64,000 bases of DNA. Origin: Sinomonas gamaensis. GTDB taxonomy: Bacteria; Actinomycetota; Actinomycetes; Actinomycetales; Micrococcaceae. The translations under genes were made by a program, and so were the position numbers. Location of the stretch: NCBI RefSeq assembly GCF_005876955.1, contig NZ_SSCL01000003.1, positions 248,001 through 312,000 of the forward strand. The letters are read 5' to 3'. Below, one piece after another: positions 51,774 through 61,043 of the stretch (positions within the stretch are counted from its first letter, which is position 1; the number at the start of each line of letters is the position of its first letter). Under the pieces are notes generated by a model. The model was not told the origin of the DNA. It saw only the letters and a list, made by a program, of their open reading frames with translations, and did no database searches.

Positions 51774-52343
51774 ATGAAGAAGATGAGCCGATCGCTGACG
51801 CACCGAGCCTTTTGGCTATCCGTGTGTGTGCAGTTCGTTGTGGCGGGCCAACTCTGGGTCGCTTTTCAGGTCGCTTTTGCCCCCAGAACATCATTAGGGA
51901 GTCAAATCTGGGTCTCCGCGGGGGTCTTTGCTCTTGTCTTCACGGTGTTCGATTTCCTTTCCCTGGCTCTTATGCGGGGTCCCCTCAAGCACGATGAAAG
52001 GCTAAGCGACGAGCAGACAGCGTCGATGGACCGCGCAGTGCACACTGGCGTACTCTCTCTCGCCTGTCTCTTTGCCGACTGGGGACCGGCGCTCACCAAA
52101 CGGAGGCGGGACTTGGTGCTTGCCCTCTGCCAAGCCCCGGCTTGGTTGGCTGGTGTTGTGGCTCTAAACGCCTATGACTCGTTCGTTGACCCTGAGGACG
52201 GCTGGTTCTTCTGCGCCAGTTCTGTTACGTACGCTTTGGTGGCCACGAGGAGTGTCGTCAACGTCCGGCGCGAAATTCGGCGAGTTCGAGATCTTGAGAG
52301 CCAGCTTCAGGAACTCCGTCGCGGATTCCTCGCTCCCGCCTAG
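51774..52343 (+). CDS. Hypothetical membrane protein, 189 aa
   Basis: Four hydrophobic segments are visible: FWLSVCVQFVVAGQLWVAFQ, VSAGVFALVFTVFDFLSLALM, LALCQAPAWLAGVVAL and FFCASSVTYALVATRSVV, ending in a charged coiled-coil-like helix (RREIRRVRDLESQLQELRRG). It could be a small membrane scaffold. No catalytic motif and no recognised family. It may be co-transcribed with the membrane protein gene 77 bases upstream. Base composition is lower in GC than the first 48 kb. Confidence 0.65.
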   Translation: MKKMSRSLTHRAFWLSVCVQFVVAGQLWVAFQVAFAPRTSLGSQIWVSAGVFALVFTVFDFLSLALMRGPLKHDERLSDEQTASMDRAVHTGVLSLACLFADWGPALTKRRRDLVLALCQAPAWLAGVVALNAYDSFVDPEDGWFFCASSVTYALVATRSVVNVRREIRRVRDLESQLQELRRGFLAPA

Positions 52344-52456
52344 TCTCGGCCCGATGGGCAATCAGGTCTCTGTCGCAGCTCGCGTGCTCGTGACCCGGCC
52401 GAACGCATCACGCTAACGAGTTCCGCGCTTGAGTGCACCACTTGGAAGCGAGTGAT

Positions 52457-52547
52457 GAGTACTCGACTTTTCCGCCCCGACTCTAGGGCAAAAGCACACG
52501 TTTCGGGCGAGTACCTGACTTTATCCGAAGGGGTACTCGTCTTTCTC
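52457..52547 (+). repeat. Three copies of the GAGTACTCGTCTTT element
   Basis: GAGTACTCGACTTTTCCG (52457-52474), GAGTACCTGACTTTATCCG (52509-52527) and GGGTACTCGTCTTTCTC (52531-52547). The last two are 22 bp apart, as at 50952/50974, and the last starts 61 bases before the ATG of the next gene. Confidence 0.7.
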
Positions 52548-52591
52548 TGGGCCTCTGGTGAGCCTAGATCGGCGCGACCTACCTTTTCGGC

Positions 52592-53830
52592 ATGACCAGT
52601 AGCAGCGGGGGCCTGGCGATCGAGCTCGTCATCCCGGTTTACAACGAAGAGGCGAGCCTCGCGGCGAGTGTGCGCCGTGTCGTCGCCTATCTCGACGACG
52701 CCTTTCAGGTTCCCTGGCAGGTCACCATCGCCGACAACGCGAGTACCGATGGCACTCGGGACATCGGCGAGGCGCTCGCTTCTGAGCTCAAGGGGGTGAA
52801 ATATCGCCGCCTCGAGACGAAAGGCCGTGGCTATGCCCTTAGAACGGCATGGTCAGAATCTGAGGCAGAGGTTCTCGCCTATCTCGACGTCGATCTCTCA
52901 ACCGATCTGGCAGCCCTGCCACCACTCCTCGCCCCACTGCTGTCTGGCCACTCCGACCTGTCGATCGGTACGAGGCTCAGGCGAGATTCACGGGTGATTC
53001 GCGGCCCGAAGCGTGAATTCATCTCCCGCACGTACAACGCAATGCTCCACGGTGCTCTCGGAGTGCGCTTCTCCGATGCGCAGTGCGGCTTCAAGGCGAT
53101 TCGTGCGGACGCTGCAAAGGCGCTCCTGCCGCACGTTGAGGACAACGCTTGGTTCTTCGACACGGAGCTTCTGGTTCTCGCCGAGCGCGCAGGTCTCAGG
53201 ATCCACGAGATTCCTGTGGACTGGACGGACGACCCCACGAGCAGCGTCAACATCAAGCAAACCGCGCTAGATGACATGCGAGGCATCATCCGCGTCGCGG
53301 GATCTCTTGCGAAAGGCAAAGTTCCGTTGCCTGCCATCTACGCCGAGCTCGGCCGACGCCCCCTCCTTCCCAGCGTCCCGCCGTCATTCTTCGGCCAGGT
53401 ACTTCGTTTCGGAGCCGTCGGAGCTCTCTCCACCGCGGCGTTTGCCCTGCTGTATCTCCTGATTCAGCCAATGGCCGGCGCTCAGGCCGCGAACTTCGCA
53501 GCGCTGCTCATCACCGCGGTCCTCAATACTGCTGCCAACCGACGCTTTACCTTCGGAATTCGCGGGCCGGAGCATTACGGGCTGCAACAGTTCCAAGGCC
53601 TCATCGTGTTCGGTCTTGCCTGGGCGCTCACCTCGTCGTCGCTGCTGGGATTGCACGCCATGGTGACGCAGCCGGGCGCGGCTGCTGAGCTCATCACCCT
53701 TACGGCCGCAAATGTCGTCGCCACGATCCTACGATTCGCGCTCCTCAAGGCTTGGGTCTTCCGGTCGCGGACGGCTGCGCGAACTTCTAGCGACCAGATC
53801 ACCGTGCCAAGCCACGCCTCCGCAGCATGA
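52592..53830 (+). CDS. Bifunctional glycosyltransferase family 2 / GtrA protein
   Basis: 412 residues. Residues 1-255 are a dolichyl-phosphate-mannose-synthase-like GT2: ELVIPVYNEEASLAASV, VTIADNASTDGTRD, LAYLDVDLSTDL (DXD) and SDAQCGFKAIRADAA, which charge polyprenyl phosphate with a sugar. Residues 265-395 are a four-helix GtrA membrane domain (RFGAVGALSTAAFALLYLL, then NRRFTFGI) that flips the product. Its stop overlaps the first GT39 gene (ATGA), which would use the flipped lipid-sugar outside. The ATG is 6 bases after TACCTT (52580-52585). Confidence 0.92.
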   Translation: MTSSSGGLAIELVIPVYNEEASLAASVRRVVAYLDDAFQVPWQVTIADNASTDGTRDIGEALASELKGVKYRRLETKGRGYALRTAWSESEAEVLAYLDVDLSTDLAALPPLLAPLLSGHSDLSIGTRLRRDSRVIRGPKREFISRTYNAMLHGALGVRFSDAQCGFKAIRADAAKALLPHVEDNAWFFDTELLVLAERAGLRIHEIPVDWTDDPTSSVNIKQTALDDMRGIIRVAGSLAKGKVPLPAIYAELGRRPLLPSVPPSFFGQVLRFGAVGALSTAAFALLYLLIQPMAGAQAANFAALLITAVLNTAANRRFTFGIRGPEHYGLQQFQGLIVFGLAWALTSSSLLGLHAMVTQPGAAAELITLTAANVVATILRFALLKAWVFRSRTAARTSSDQITVPSHASAA

Positions 53831-55719
53831 GCAGCTTAGCCGCTCCCCCCGTGGGATCTAGCCCTAATGACAGGCCGCGAACGCATCTCGCCAACAGATG
53901 GGTTCAAAGCGACCGGGTGCACCGTCTGGTTCTTGCCGCACTCTCAGCGGCACTCTATATGCCAGGACTCGACCAGAATGGTTGGGCGAACGCGTATTAC
54001 TCGGCCGCTGTTCAGGCCGCTTCACGCAGCTGGACTTCCTTCTGGTTCGCAAGCGCTGATATGGGGGACTTCGTCTCCATCGACAAGCCGCCACTGAGCA
54101 TCTGGGCTATGGCGCTCTCGGCGAGAATCTTCGGTTTCAACGCGTGGTCCATGCTCATCCCCGAGTCGCTCATGGGCGTTGGCACAGTGCTCCTCGTGTA
54201 CGCAATCTGCCGATCTTTCCTTCCCTCGGTCTATGCGCTATTCGGCGGTGCGGCAGTAGCAGTGATGCCTGTAGCCACACTCATGTTTCGGTATAACAAT
54301 CCGGACGCCCTGCTCGTGCTGCTCATGACAATCTGCGCGTGGTCGTCGCTCCGCATGCTGCGCAAACCGTCGTTCCGTTGGTCACTCTTAGTTGGCGCCT
54401 CAGTCGGTCTCGGTTTCATGACCAAGCAATTGCAGGTCTTCTTAATCGTGCCGGCCGCGGCCCTGTGCCTTCTCGGTTCAGTCCGTCTCTCCTGGCCCGC
54501 GAAGATCAAACATGCGGCAACAGCCGCCGCGGCGGCTCTCGTAACAGGCGTTACGTGGTTCGTTGCGGTGAGCTTGGTTCCGTCGGGATCTCGACCGTAC
54601 ATCGGTGGCTCGAGAACAAACAGCATCTGGGAGCTCACCCTTGGGTACAACGGGTTAGATCGACTCACTGGCCAGGATGCGGTTCGCACTACCGGATCGC
54701 CAACTGGAGAAGGCGCTCCAGCCACCGGATTCATCCGATTTATTTACCCCAACTATGCAGGCCAAGTATCGTGGCTGCTGCCGCTTGTGCTGGTAGCCAC
54801 GGCCTGCATGCTCGTCATGGTGTTCCGTCGGAATGCGCGCTCGGTCCCTGCACCCGTCGTGTTCGCTGCCCTGTGGTGGTGGACCAGCGTGCCGATCCTT
54901 GCGTATATGGGCGGGATCGTGCACCCCTACTATTCCCTCGTTATCGTCCCGCCGACAGCGATTCTGGCCGCGTGGGCAATGAAAACCGGTATTTCACCAG
55001 GCACCAAACTTGGTACTCGCGGCCTAGTAGGTGCCGGATTGCTCGGGGCCCTGCTGGTCAACATCGTCATCATGGGCCTCTACACACCGGGTTATGGGCA
55101 ACTCCTCAGCGCGATCATCATCGCAGGAGCCGTTGCGTGCGCCGGTGTGGTGATCAATACGCCACCGCCGACGATCTCCGGTGCCATGAGGGGGCTGGCC
55201 GTCGTTGCGCTACTCACAGGCCCGTCTGTGTGGTCTGTGGCAACAGCCCTGACGGGTCATGCTGGCTCTTCGCCCAGTGCCGGCCCATCGAGCATCATCG
55301 GCGTACTGGACTCACCAAATAGTGAAGGGCTGGCGCCATCGATGAGCCCGGCCAACGAATCGGTGGTGCTCGGGGTTCTCCCCGACCGTGATCTCACAAG
55401 TCATATTCAATCCGCATCAGAGTCGCGCAACTGGGGTGCGGCCACGGTCGGCGGGCAGAACGCTGCTCTCGCTGCCCTTGCAAGCGCTTCACCCGTTCTC
55501 CCTCTCGGCGGTTTCGATGGATCAGATCCGGCGCCGACGCTCGAAGTCTTCCAACATCTTGTTGCCGAGGGACGGATTGGGGGTCTGGTGCTCGGTGCAC
55601 TCCCAAGCGGAGCAGGGGCCGGGACCGAAAGCCAACGCATCGTCGATTGGGTAGAGCGGCACTATTCCGGTGACACGTACGGCTCCCTTACCTACTATTC
55701 CTTCACGGAGACGCGATGA
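53827..55719 (+). CDS. GT39-type membrane glycosyltransferase (PMT/ArnT-like)
   Basis: 630 residues, about 11-12 helices followed by a soluble C-terminal domain. LDQNGWANAYYSAAVQAASRSW and VSIDKPPLSIWAMAL are the conserved first-loop blocks with the catalytic acidic residues of the ArnT/PMT superfamily; FRYNNPDALLVLLM and GFMTKQLQVFLIVPA follow. These enzymes take a sugar from polyprenyl phosphate and put it on an external acceptor. The C-terminal region (IQSASESRNWGAATVGGQNA, LGGFDGSDPAPTLEVF) is extracytoplasmic. It overlaps both neighbours by four bases. Confidence 0.92.
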   Translation: MSSLAAPPVGSSPNDRPRTHLANRWVQSDRVHRLVLAALSAALYMPGLDQNGWANAYYSAAVQAASRSWTSFWFASADMGDFVSIDKPPLSIWAMALSARIFGFNAWSMLIPESLMGVGTVLLVYAICRSFLPSVYALFGGAAVAVMPVATLMFRYNNPDALLVLLMTICAWSSLRMLRKPSFRWSLLVGASVGLGFMTKQLQVFLIVPAAALCLLGSVRLSWPAKIKHAATAAAAALVTGVTWFVAVSLVPSGSRPYIGGSRTNSIWELTLGYNGLDRLTGQDAVRTTGSPTGEGAPATGFIRFIYPNYAGQVSWLLPLVLVATACMLVMVFRRNARSVPAPVVFAALWWWTSVPILAYMGGIVHPYYSLVIVPPTAILAAWAMKTGISPGTKLGTRGLVGAGLLGALLVNIVIMGLYTPGYGQLLSAIIIAGAVACAGVVINTPPPTISGAMRGLAVVALLTGPSVWSVATALTGHAGSSPSAGPSSIIGVLDSPNSEGLAPSMSPANESVVLGVLPDRDLTSHIQSASESRNWGAATVGGQNAALAALASASPVLPLGGFDGSDPAPTLEVFQHLVAEGRIGGLVLGALPSGAGAGTESQRIVDWVERHYSGDTYGSLTYYSFTETR

Positions 55720-57599
55720 CCACCCAGATCTCCCCACCGCGACCGCCTTCAGCGACTACGTCTCCCCATCGACATCGCACGTACGCGCCTAGTGTTCCAG
55801 AATGGGCTATCGTCAGCGCGCTCGTAGCGGCCACGCTGGCGCTATATCTCTACCGGTTGGACCTCAACGGGTGGGGAAACCCGTTCTATGCCGCAGCCGC
55901 GCAGGCTGGTGCTCATGACTGGAAAGCATTCTTCTTTGGTTCTCTCGACTGGGGAAATTCAGTCTCGGTTGACAAGCCTCCATTGGCAATTTGGCCCTCT
56001 GCAATAGTCGTTCGCGTTTTCGGCTTGTCTTCGTGGAGCATCCTCGCACCTCACGCGATCCTCGGCGCTGCCGCAGTGGCTATTTTCTACCTGGCCGTAC
56101 GACGAGCATTCCCACGGTGGACTGCAGTTACCGCGGCGGTCCTCTACGGGACCACTCCAGTCATTCTCCTCATGGCTCGGTTCAATAATCCGGAGGCTAC
56201 TACTGGCTTTCTGGTTTCCCTCGGGTTCTATTTCGCTGTCCGCGCTCGATCCAGCACGAAGTGGGGACCATATCTGCTGTGCGGAGCGGCATTTGGCCTA
56301 GGTTTCATGGCCAAACAGCTCCAAGCTTGGGTTGCTGTGCCTGCGATCGCGATTGGGCTCCTCGTTTTTGCAGAGGGAACGGCGGGCCAACGATGGCGAA
56401 GAGTTTTCGCTGCCGGGACGTGTATGGTCCTAATCGGCCTCGCGTGGATCCTTCTTGTTGACGCAGTCCCCGCTGAGAACCGGCCCTACATGGGCGGCTC
56501 AGTCGGAAACAGTGCGTTCGAGTTGACCTGGGACTACAACGGTTTGGCCCGTTTTCTGCAAGTAAACGGACCCGGCGTGCAATACGACGGGGGCCCTTGG
56601 CGGCTATTCAACGCCGATCTTGCCCCCGAGGCTGGCTGGCTCATACTCCCGGCGCTCATGGGTGCCGCGCTGGTCCTCATTTACGCGTGGAGCGGTTGGA
56701 GTCGGGGACAGCAGTTCCTCGCGGTCACATCCGCGGCTGCGTTCCTTACCGTGGCCATCACGCTGTCATTCATGGGTACGATGCTCCACGCGTATTACAC
56801 TCACGCCCTTGCCCCTTGGGAAGCACTCACCGTGGCAGCGGCGCTGTACCACTTGAGAGAGGCATCCGCGCGATGGGCGCAACGAGCTCTGGCCTGTGTG
56901 ATCGTCGGAGCCGGCGTTTACGGCCAATTGCGAATTATCGACTACGGGAGCGAGTGGGCAGCGTGGGTCCCGTGGGCACTGGGATGCCTCGGCACGCTGG
57001 CTGCAATCATCCAGTTCGCCGCCGCCCCTCCGCGACGAGCAACGCAAGCCGCAGCCGCCATGCTGACCGTAATTGCTCTCAGCGCCGCGCCAGCAGCAAG
57101 CAACGTCTTCACCATGTTGCAGCCGCAAGAGGGCACGAATCCAACGTCTGGACCGGCGAAGCGAGACCCAATGACGCTCAAGTCGATCCTCGACAGCGTT
57201 CATTCGTCTCCAGAGCTCTCTCTCGAAAAAGACGTTGGCTTTGGGGCTCCACCAGACCCGGGGCTCGTGACCCTAATGCGCGCGGCCTCTTCGTCGTCCA
57301 CCTGGACATTAGCCACCTACAGTGCCCAAAACATGGCTCAATATCAGCTGGCTTCGGGCACTCCGGTGATGGCTATCGGTGGTTGGCTCGGCACAGATCC
57401 GGCGCCTACAAAGGATCAGTTTGAGACGCTTGTCCATGAGGGGCGTATCGCTTACTTCGCCGACTTCGCCGCAGTTCGCGATGGGAATGGCCAGTTGGGG
57501 CCTCAGGCCAAGGCCATAGCTGCTTGGGTCAGTTCCACTTTTCCGGTAGTCCTCCGTGGAGAACCTACGGTCTACGATCTCCGGCAGCGCTCCGAATAA
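55716..57599 (+). CDS. GT39-type membrane glycosyltransferase, second paralogue
   Basis: 627 residues with the same organisation as the gene before it: LDLNGWGNPFYAAAAQAGAHDW, SVDKPPLAIWPSAIVV, RFNNPEATTGFLVSL, FMAKQLQAWVAVPA, and the C-terminal IGGWLGTDPAPTKDQF. The pair arose by duplication and has since diverged clearly. ATGA overlap with the upstream gene. The coding sequence uses more A/T at third positions than the polysaccharide and trehalose genes, perhaps reflecting a foreign origin or weaker selection. The acceptor is unknown. Confidence 0.92.
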   Translation: MTTQISPPRPPSATTSPHRHRTYAPSVPEWAIVSALVAATLALYLYRLDLNGWGNPFYAAAAQAGAHDWKAFFFGSLDWGNSVSVDKPPLAIWPSAIVVRVFGLSSWSILAPHAILGAAAVAIFYLAVRRAFPRWTAVTAAVLYGTTPVILLMARFNNPEATTGFLVSLGFYFAVRARSSTKWGPYLLCGAAFGLGFMAKQLQAWVAVPAIAIGLLVFAEGTAGQRWRRVFAAGTCMVLIGLAWILLVDAVPAENRPYMGGSVGNSAFELTWDYNGLARFLQVNGPGVQYDGGPWRLFNADLAPEAGWLILPALMGAALVLIYAWSGWSRGQQFLAVTSAAAFLTVAITLSFMGTMLHAYYTHALAPWEALTVAAALYHLREASARWAQRALACVIVGAGVYGQLRIIDYGSEWAAWVPWALGCLGTLAAIIQFAAAPPRRATQAAAAMLTVIALSAAPAASNVFTMLQPQEGTNPTSGPAKRDPMTLKSILDSVHSSPELSLEKDVGFGAPPDPGLVTLMRAASSSSTWTLATYSAQNMAQYQLASGTPVMAIGGWLGTDPAPTKDQFETLVHEGRIAYFADFAAVRDGNGQLGPQAKAIAAWVSSTFPVVLRGEPTVYDLRQRSE

Positions 57600-57896
57600 C
57601 TGCTCTCCGACATTGCGTACCGCCCACCTCTGAGAGGCTCGCCGCGTTCTTCTGCACGATAAAGGCGCGCCTCTGGCTGCCCCTGAAAATAGCCCTTATC
57701 GAATCGCGGCATCCGTGGAAGTCCATCCGCTGGCTGCCAAAACCCTTCTGATTGCGGGTGTAGCTAGATGCGATGATGGCCGGCAAAGTCTCGTTCCAGA
57801 ATGCGAAGACGGTCGCTGCAGCTTCCACAGACCGTGGGAGCGACAACGACCGTCAAAACCGTCCTGAGTGTGACGGCCCCGCCTGACGCGGCGAAA
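57600..57896. other. Intergenic spacer between the GT39 pair and rpsI, no gene seen
   Basis: 297 bases between convergent genes. No frame with a ribosome site or conserved motif was found on either strand, and no clean intrinsic terminator. It may be the right-hand junction of the segment inserted between rpsI and glmM. Confidence 0.45.
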
Positions 57897-58403
57897 TCAG
57901 CGCTTAGAGTACTGCGGCGCGCGGCGGGCCTTCTTGAGACCGGCCTTCTTGCGCTCAACGACGCGGGCGTCGCGGGTCAGGAAGCCGGCCTTCTTCAGGG
58001 ACGGACGGTTGTTCTCAACGTCGATTCCGTTGAGGGCGCGGGACACGCCAAGGCGGACCGCCCCGGCCTGGCCCGAGGGTCCACCGCCGTGAATGCGGAC
58101 GATCACGTCGTAAGCACCCTCGAGATCGAGGAGCTTGAACGGATCGTTCACTTCCTGCTGGTGCAGCTTGTTCGGGAAGTAGTTTTCGAGCGAGCGGCCA
58201 TTGATCGTCCACTGACCAGAGCCCGGCACAACGCGCACGCGCGCCACAGCAGCCTTGCGGCGCCCCACAGCCGCACCAGAGACAGTGAGGGCAGGGCGCT
58301 CGCGCCTAGCCGTCTCAGTGGCGGCAGGCGCGCTCTCCGAGGTGTAGCTGGTCAGGTTCTCCTCGGCCTCAGCGGCCGTGTTCAGCTCGTCGTTCTGAGC
58401 CAC
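57897..58403 (-). CDS. rpsI: 30S ribosomal protein S9
   Basis: 168 residues; the conserved S9 core ([24 protein letters not shown] to the C-terminal [13 protein letters not shown]) is preceded by an acidic extension of about 45 residues, usual in actinobacteria. The C-terminal basic tail reaches the ribosomal P site. It is 38 bases after rplM, in the common rplM-rpsI operon. The 3' neighbour in this genome is not glmM. Confidence 0.97.
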   Translation of the reverse strand: MAQNDELNTAAEAEENLTSYTSESAPAATETARRERPALTVSGAAVGRRKAAVARVRVVPGSGQWTINGRSLENYFPNKLHQQEVNDPFKLLDLEGAYDVIVRIHGGGPSGQAGAVRLGVSRALNGIDVENNRPSLKKAGFLTRDARVVERKKAGLKKARRAPQYSKR

Positions 58404-58441
58404 AGTTTTCTCCTTGCTAAATTCTTGGGTCGTGGCCAGGA

Positions 58442-58885
58442 CTACTGGGCAACCTGGTTGATCTCGAAGGTCTTCGGCTGCTGCGCCTGGTGCGGGTGGT
58501 TCGGTCCCGCGTAGACCTTGAGCTTGGACAGCTGCTGGGCGGCCAGCTTGTTCTTGGGAAGCATCCCCTTGACGGCCTTCTCAACCGCACGAATCGGGTT
58601 CTTCTCAAGGAGCTCCGCGTAGCTGACGCTGGTCAGACCGCCCGGGAAGCCCGAGTGACGGTATGCACGCTTCTGCGTGAGCTTGGAGCCGGTCAGGGCC
58701 ACCTTGTCGGCGTTGATGATGATGACGAAATCGCCCATGTCCATGTGGGGGGCGTAGGTCGGCTTGTGCTTCCCGCGCAGCAGTGTTGCGGTCTGGCTGG
58801 CAAGACGACCAAGGACGACGTCAGTAGCGTCGATGACGTGCCACTGACGGTCGGCGTCGCCGGGCTTCGGAGTGTACGTACGCAC
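58442..58885 (-). CDS. rplM: 50S ribosomal protein L13
   Basis: 147 residues with [47 protein letters not shown] and the FPGGL element of L13. Early assembly protein of the large subunit. It begins the rplM-rpsI operon; a candidate promoter lies about 170 bases upstream. Confidence 0.97.
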   Translation of the reverse strand: MRTYTPKPGDADRQWHVIDATDVVLGRLASQTATLLRGKHKPTYAPHMDMGDFVIIINADKVALTGSKLTQKRAYRHSGFPGGLTSVSYAELLEKNPIRAVEKAVKGMLPKNKLAAQQLSKLKVYAGPNHPHQAQQPKTFEINQVAQ

Positions 58886-59055
58886 AGTTATTGCCTTCGT
58901 TCTCGGTCTTGGTAGGCGCCGTGAGGCGCACCTGTTTCTTCGTGCGCTACCGGAGAAGAGGTGAGGGCTCTACCGACCAGTCATCCCTGAGCCTCGAAAA
59001 ACGTCGGTGGGCTGGTACGTCCTGCAACTGGACACCCACTCGGCGCGCGGCTATC

Positions 59056-59083
59056 GAGGTAGGACACGCACAACAGCTATCAA
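59056..59083 (-). promoter_or_regulatory. Candidate rplM promoter
   Basis: Minus strand TTGATA (59078-59083) and TACCTC (59056-59061), 16 bases apart, leaving a leader of about 165 bases. The -10 is a poor match. Confidence 0.35.
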
Positions 59084-59211
59084 GAGTACCTGCCGGACCT
59101 TGGCCGGTCAAAAACTGACCCTCTCGAGCGGGTTTCCTGCAGGAGGTCAGGGGTGCCAGTACTGAGCGAGTACTACCTAGAGCCCCGCAAGTACCCCTCG
59201 CGTGTCACCTC

Positions 59212-59228
59212 GGGAAAAAGACGAGTAC
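59212..59228 (-). repeat. Minus-strand copy of the GAGTACTCGTCTTT element
   Basis: Reads GGTACTCGTCTTTTTCCCG on the minus strand and matches the copies at 50952 and 52457-52547. Confidence 0.6.
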
Positions 59229-59356
59229 CAATACGGATGGCCATTCAGGATCCTTAGTGAGAGTTTTGATTTGTCAGCTCCCGACGCCGCTTGATATGGG
59301 GGGTCGTCGCAAAAGGGGCCGGCTAACACAAGCAATCACGAGCAAAGGACATCACC

Positions 59357-59572
59357 ATGAACGCATTCCTGGTCTCAGTTCTGACCTTTTGGAACGACCT
59401 CAAGGACCGCGCGAGCGGCGAAAAGGGCGCAACGGCAACAGAATATGCGCTTCTGATCGCATTCGTAGCCCTGGCGATTATCGGCGGGGCGGTCGTCTTC
59501 GGGACCGCGCTCAGCGGCTGGTTCTCGGATCTGGGAACCAACATCAACAGCTGGGCCAAGGCTCCGGCCTGA
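59357..59572 (+). CDS. flp: Flp-family type IVb pilin
   Basis: 71 residues. The prepilin peptidase site is EKGATATEYALLIAF: cleavage after the Gly leaves an N-terminal Ala and the Glu-Tyr pair at +5/+6 typical of Flp pilins, followed by a single hydrophobic helix. The AAAGGAC site sits 7 bases before the ATG. It is the major subunit of Tad pili used for adhesion and biofilm. It begins the rightward tad operon; an 85-base spacer separates it from tadE. Confidence 0.93.
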   Translation: MNAFLVSVLTFWNDLKDRASGEKGATATEYALLIAFVALAIIGGAVVFGTALSGWFSDLGTNINSWAKAPA

Positions 59573-59657
59573 TCGAGATGGCGGCGGGCGGCGAATCTCG
59601 CCGCCCGCCATCGTCATTTTTTTCTGAAAGTCAAAGAAGAAGTGGACGGGGGCTAAC

Positions 59658-60038
59658 GTGCGACACAGCAAACGACAAAGACAGCGCGGTGCGGTGGCTG
59701 TCGAATTTGCCATCATCGCACCCCTGCTCTTGGCGCTCCTGGTAGGGATCGTCGAATTCTCCCGCATCTACAACGCGCAGATCCTCATCACGAACGCTGC
59801 CCGAGAAGCCGCTAGGACGATGGCGATCACTAACGACTCTTCCGCTGCTACGACCGCCGCATCTCAGGTGGCTTCACCGTACTCGATAACGGTCACATTC
59901 GCTCCAACCACGTGCAGCGCTGGGAATCAAGTTTCTTCGAATGTCGCCTCCGACGTCAGCCTCTTGACAGGCAGCTGGCTCGGAATAGGGTCCTCCATTC
60001 ATATCACAGGAGTAGGGGCGATGCGATGCGGTGGTTAG
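59658..60038 (+). CDS. tadE: TadE-like pseudopilin
   Basis: 126 residues from GTG. RQRGAVAVEFAIIAPLLLALL is the TadE prepilin-like helix with the Gly cleavage site and Glu at +5. The rest is a short exported domain with NAAREAARTMA and two Cys. Minor pseudopilin of the Tad machine. Its end overlaps the next gene by 13 bases in another frame. Confidence 0.9.
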   Translation: MRHSKRQRQRGAVAVEFAIIAPLLLALLVGIVEFSRIYNAQILITNAAREAARTMAITNDSSAATTAASQVASPYSITVTFAPTTCSAGNQVSSNVASDVSLLTGSWLGIGSSIHITGVGAMRCGG

Positions 60039-61024
60039 CCATTCGCCGAACCAGATCCGACGTCGAGCGGGGAGCGGTTGCTGTTATTGTCGCGATTCTC
60101 ATGGTCGCCCTGATTGGAATGGGGGCAATGGCGGTCGACATCGGTCGTGTCGCAGCCGAAAAGGCACAACTTCAGAATGGGGCTGACGCCTCGGCTCTGG
60201 CCATAGCTAGCTACTGCTCCGCCAACACTGGTACTTGCCAGAGCAACGGTCCCGGCCTGGCCAATCAATATGCGACCGCAAACTCCAACGACGGGTCTGC
60301 CGTCGTTCCCTCTGTGACTTTTCCTAACGCGGGGACTGTTACGGTCCAAACCTCGACGCCGGCATCCGGCTTGATCCTCACTCTTGCGCAGGCCTTCAGC
60401 ATGACCTCAACGCAGGTCCAAGCCTCGGCCACCGCCAGTTGGGGCGGCCCGGGCTCCGGGCCGGCGGCTCTCCCGCTGACCTTCGCACCGTGCCAGTTCG
60501 ACCTTACCGGCAAAGAACAGGCAATCTTGACGCAAGGGACGGGCACACCCACTTGCGTTAGCGATAGCCCATCGGGCGCGGTGATACCCGGGGGCTTTTC
60601 GATTGTGCAGTCAGATCCTGGAACGTGCAGCGCGACTGTCCATCCCGACGACCCGTCCACGTCAGGAATCGACCCCTATCTGGACACTTCTACTGGCGCC
60701 AATCTTAACAGTTGCAAGAATGACGTTTCGTCTTACCTAGGCAAAGTTGTCCTTTTCCCCGTGTGGGATCACACGAACCTCCTACCCGGTGGCAACACGC
60801 GGTATTACATCAAGGGATTCGCGGCGTTCTTCCTCGACGGGTACATCTTCCCGGCAGTTTCGCCCAAGAGTGGCGGGTCGACCAACCTCATCGTCGATAC
60901 CTCCGGCAAAGCGGCCAACGGCATCCAAGGACATTTCATCGAATACGTCGCCGACGCAACGAAATACGGAGGCGGCGGATACACCGGCGGGGGCGCAACA
61001 TTGCCTCCGACCCTGATCAAATAG
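60026..61024 (+). CDS. TadG-like pilus assembly protein
   Basis: 332 residues from the ATG at 60026, inside the end of tadE, preceded by AGTAGGGGCG. ERGAVAVIVAILMVALIGMGAMAVDIGRV is the TadG/TadE-type N-terminal helix, then AEKAQLQNGADASALAIA, the conserved segment of TadG-like Flp pilus proteins. The large exported part contains several Cys (SYCSANTGTC, FAPCQF, DPGTCSATV, LNSCKN) that may form disulfides. A 20-base gap leads to cpaB. Confidence 0.88.
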   Translation: MRWLAIRRTRSDVERGAVAVIVAILMVALIGMGAMAVDIGRVAAEKAQLQNGADASALAIASYCSANTGTCQSNGPGLANQYATANSNDGSAVVPSVTFPNAGTVTVQTSTPASGLILTLAQAFSMTSTQVQASATASWGGPGSGPAALPLTFAPCQFDLTGKEQAILTQGTGTPTCVSDSPSGAVIPGGFSIVQSDPGTCSATVHPDDPSTSGIDPYLDTSTGANLNSCKNDVSSYLGKVVLFPVWDHTNLLPGGNTRYYIKGFAAFFLDGYIFPAVSPKSGGSTNLIVDTSGKAANGIQGHFIEYVADATKYGGGGYTGGGATLPPTLIK

Positions 61025-61043
61025 CACTACGAAGGGACCTACT

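Larger units (their letters stand above)
58886..59356. other. Divergent intergenic region between rplM and flp
   Basis: 471 bases without a gene. It holds a candidate rplM promoter (below), a palindrome GGTCA-AAAAC-TGACC at 59106-59120, a doubled AGTACT-GAGCG-AGTACT at 59158-59174, and one minus-strand copy of the GAGTACTCGTCTTT element at 59212-59228. The flp leader contains AAAGGAC before the ATG. Confidence 0.55.

Noticed and set aside
57524-57751. 75-aa + strand frame at the end of the second GT39 gene
   Set aside because: Starts inside the GT39 coding region in another frame and has no ribosome site or motif.
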